Below, piece by piece: positions 60,874 to 64,000 of a stretch of DNA of 64,000 nt (position 1 is the first letter of the stretch; each line of letters begins with the position of its first letter). This stretch comes from Antedon bifida (Eukaryota; Echinodermata; Crinoidea; Comatulida; Antedonidae): the NCBI GenBank assembly GCA_963402885.1, contig OY727094.1:26538501-26602500 (forward strand), in the 5' to 3' direction. A program made the position numbers and the translations under genes. The notes under the pieces are model-generated. The model had not been told where the DNA came from, ran no database searches, and saw only the letters and a program-made list of their open reading frames with translations.

Positions 60874-63686
60874 TTATTTTGTAACAATGATCACTGAAAA
60901 ATCAAATTTTAGGTATGTTTTACCATCCTCTTCAAAACAGAAATCACTACCAAATACATCGTAGATGGCATTTTGTAGGTCTGGTGATGCGCGTTCATAA
61001 CAGTTGTCAACATTTGTTATAAAGTCCAATAGTAAGTTTCCTTTATCTGAATTTGGATCAAAACATTCTGTAATATCAAGCTTTGCGTCTACAACGTCAG
61101 CTTTATAGTTAAAGCCAAGACCTTGTATTATTTCTTCTATGTCTTTTCCATTTGGAACGTGTCGCCTTGCGTTACCATACATTTTGTCTCCAAGCGTATT
61201 CAAAATATGAGTCATTCCATGTGACACTAAATAAAACAAATTGATTTAATAATACTATTTTGTATGCACAAGTTAACCATAAGTATGTTGACAAATTCGC
61301 ATGGCATGAAACATTTTTGTTCATTCTTGCAAAAAATTTAACCATACCTGCACCCTGGATTATGAGTAACACACCGCCCTCTAACAAACTGTCGAATGCA
61401 TGTTTAATCACTTCTACTGGATTGTCCACATAATACAAAACATGGATGCAATGAATGAAATGAAACTTTCTAGTTGTATTTCTTGTCTAATATATTAAAT
61501 AAACACAGAATATCACATAAAAAAAACAGAAGAAGATATAACGTGGCACATGCAAGCGAAATCAGACATGTGTTGATTTGTAAAGACAGCCAAAAACAAT
61601 AAAAGCCTGAACATATTTTTGTTTTTCTTCTGTAATTCACCCACTTTTTGATCGATCGTGAGGCCAACACAAATGGAAGATTCCTAATTTTTCAGCGAAA
61701 ATACCGGGTTTTCCCCAATTTGTATCAACGGAGTCTGGCAAAAATAGAAAGACAATTAATTTGTATCATAATTTACCATAAAACGTACATTTAAGAAAAG
61801 GAATGACCTGGTTAATGTTTTTAAAGTAATATATATGTATTATTTTTTACAAAACCTCACAAATTGTAAAATAATAACAAAATGCTTGGTAAATTGTAGA
61901 TAACAATGCGATGGATTCTACTACAAATAGCATTGTGTTATTATAACTATAATACAATAGTGTGTGTATAAATGTGGATGGCCGTTTATTAGATAGTTGG
62001 GTTGGGGGTGATCATTATTCAAAGTAATATTTAATTGGGGAGGTGTTCGGCGTTTATTCAAATAAATATCATCCTAATAATTAATACATTATTTAATCTA
62101 AACAACTTTTGAAACTAACTTCCGTGACAGAGTAGGCCGTTTCGGCCCAAGAAGGAAGACGTTTTTCTACGGCTTGCAACATAATACAGATAGCCAACTC
62201 AATAAAACTCGGCTATCGGGATTTCACTCGATTTTAAACAAAAGATCTTATCATCAGATCTCCCTATGTCATTTTATAATACTCCCCACAATATACTCCG
62301 ATGCTATATGGCGTATATTTAATTTTTATTATTTTTTAACTACTGTACCTTCACACGCGCGGTCCGATCCGAAAATTAACAAAGAAAAACTAAAATGGCT
62401 ATAGCCATCTAACGGCAAACTTAGTTGAAACCAGGAAGTTGCAAGTAAACCCTAGAACTCATCGTAAACCCGGAAATTACTTCGACCGCGTACAATTGCA
62501 ACTAAATTGAAAATCTACCGATGAAATCAAACATTTTGTTTTAAAACCCTTTCTAATATCTTTCTAAGATAGAATTATCGAACAATATCGTAATAGTGAA
62601 AACCAAGGTTATCAAATTTACATTTCGCGGTACATATGAGATAGATCAGGTAGGTATCCAAGGCAGAGATTTGTCCCGAAGGTTTTCCATTGTGCTCTCC
62701 TCCTATGTCAGAATTAACCATATTTAAATATTTAAACTTAGGCGCTTTTATAAATCCAAGATATTATTTTTTGTTTACCTAAATGGCCATTGAAAATGTC
62801 AGAGCCATTTTGAACCTGTACGTCTGGTACAGCATTTTCAATACAAATTAATGGAAATTAGATTATTGTGCTTTTTTAACTTACCATATTATATGATTCA
62901 ATCGTTGTCGGAATACACTCAATGGTTACGTTACTGCAGTCGACTGATGAAGCAACTGAAAATTTGAACTTTTCAATTTCTACTACATTGGGTTCCACTA
63001 CAAGTTCGTTTATTTTCTGATTCATATTTCCAATAACCTCAAATAAAAGCATGTCCAGTTTTCCTTTAAATATTAATAATAATAATAAGGCATAATAAAA
63101 ACAAACTGAGGTGGATCTTCGTTCACGCTTCATTAAATTATAATTTAACTGAAATGCATTTTACTACAATCTCAGAAAATTATTGCGAGATTATTCTCTG
63201 CCATGATTTCGGTCACCTTTCATATTCTATGATGTCATATTTTCACTTGTACTCTGTTGAAGTACCAGTCGACTTGCGCACTTACAATGATATCATAAGG
63301 AGATCAATCTAAATAGCAAACGTGCAAATAAGTCCCTAATAATAAACACATTTGTGGGTACTGCGTTACAATTCGCTATTTTGCAATCATTGCCAACGCA
63401 ATTCAATAAATAATTAATACTATAAAGGTAATTAAGGCAATGATATAGATGGGTACACATTATATTGCAAATGTACACGTAATGTTTAATTACCAAATCC
63501 ACTGCCTATCCCCATCATTTGAACTATATCTTCGTTAATCTTAAGCAAGCAAGTCGAGTTAATCTCTTTCGAGAAGTCTTGTAGTATCCATGTTTTCATT
63601 TTGATTTCTTGATCTGAAATCTGGCGAAACAACTTAAACGCCTCAGCATACCGCTTATCATTATCGTGCAACTTTCTTAAAGACAT
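60874..63686 (-). CDS. HNMT-like small-molecule N-methyltransferase copy C, 4 exons
   Basis: Predicted cytosolic S-adenosylmethionine-dependent methyltransferase. Exons 63686-63494, 63063-62885, 61486-61348 and 61226-60874 join with phases 1, 0 and 1 to give 287 residues (human HNMT: 292). The SAM-binding motif I is MMGIGSGFG, spanning the exon 1/2 junction, then NELVVEPN, FHFIHCIHVLYY, a GGVLLII strand, LDITECFD and an open C-terminus (SVIIVTK). Start at the MSL methionine shared by copies A and B; an in-frame ATG 42 bases upstream (MDVFPQ) is an alternative. No stop or frameshift seen, so this is the only apparently functional copy. Aligned to human HNMT, Glu28, Gln143 and Asn283, which contact histamine, are Gln, His and Phe here, so the substrate is uncertain. 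Intron 2 holds a block shared with 44100-44790. Confidence 0.9.
62030..62710. repeat. Block shared with the 3' flank of copy A
   Basis: Partner of 44100-44790, in the same orientation. Lies in intron 2 of copy C. Shared words include CTTCACACGCGCGGTCCGAT, GAAATTACTTCGACCGCGTA and GATAGATCAGGTAGGTATCC. Its left part also resembles 25310-25450. Confidence 0.8.
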
Positions 63687-63728
63687 GGTTTCTCTTTTAC
63701 GGTAAGGTTTCTGGGGAAAAACATCCAA

Positions 63729-64000
63729 TCAGTAATGAGTACGATTTATAGTTTTCAGAACTTGAGAAATGTATTAAGGTAACATAAAACTCTGTAAAAC
63801 ATCGCAATACACACATTTAATTAATAACTACGAAATTTCTTTTTCTCTTTCTCTCTTGAAGCGTATGAGGCGTATCCGTCAATAGAACGATATCTTCTAC
63901 ATACATTTAAAAACACGTAATTTCAGTAACAATTTGTTGTAATCATTATCCCAATTCATAAGGCGGTTGTTAAGAACCGATGTAAAAAGTTTACTAAATG
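63729..64000. other. 5' flank of copy C
   Basis: Upstream sequence of the methyltransferase gene. No promoter element, repeat or upstream exon that I can support. Confidence 0.5.

Overview
The window is animal nuclear DNA. Genes are split by GT/AG introns, the sequence is AT-rich, and dispersed repeats are dense. A marine invertebrate deuterostome, probably an echinoderm, fits best: tRNA-headed SINEs with a Deu-like central domain, Penelope-like retroelement remains, foldback transposons resembling the sea-urchin TU type, very frequent TAGGCCTA words, and a CARD caspase close in length to vertebrate caspase-2. This is inference from content; nothing here names the species.

Left part (1-16 kb): a minisatellite (1-1110) runs into the last two exons of an unrecognised plus-strand gene (stop at 2713). 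An eight-exon CARD-containing initiator caspase follows (5446-15376). It appears complete at 453 codons, with the catalytic His and Cys present. Its introns hold SINEs, a TTAA-flanked MITE and a nested retroelement insertion.

Middle (16-38 kb): no convincing cellular gene. This is a transposon graveyard: SINEs, three MITE families, an unusual foldback of GTTACTATTAGA motifs, the 3' end of a Penelope-like element whose GIY-YIG endonuclease fragment sits between 154-bp inverted terminal repeats that each carry a hammerhead-like motif, and a separate well-formed minimal hammerhead near 37.1 kb. At 38.6-40.6 kb lies a complete two-exon class A GPCR (516 aa) with NRY instead of DRY.

Right part (42-64 kb): three minus-strand genes of the histamine N-methyltransferase (HNMT) family. 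Copy A (44.8-48.2 kb) has its first exon split by a foldback transposon. Copy B (55.8-57.4 kb) has a stop codon just before an intron and has lost the start of its last exon. Copy C (60.9-63.7 kb) is intact (287 aa). A and B are segmental duplicates. All three lack the histamine-contact residues of human HNMT, so their substrate may differ. Between A and B lie four foldback elements (about 950-1100 bp) whose long inverted arms are 21-bp minisatellites. Each is flanked by a 6-bp target duplication. Two of the four appear identical but inserted in opposite orientation at different targets, which indicates very recent movement. This foldback family is the most striking system in the window.
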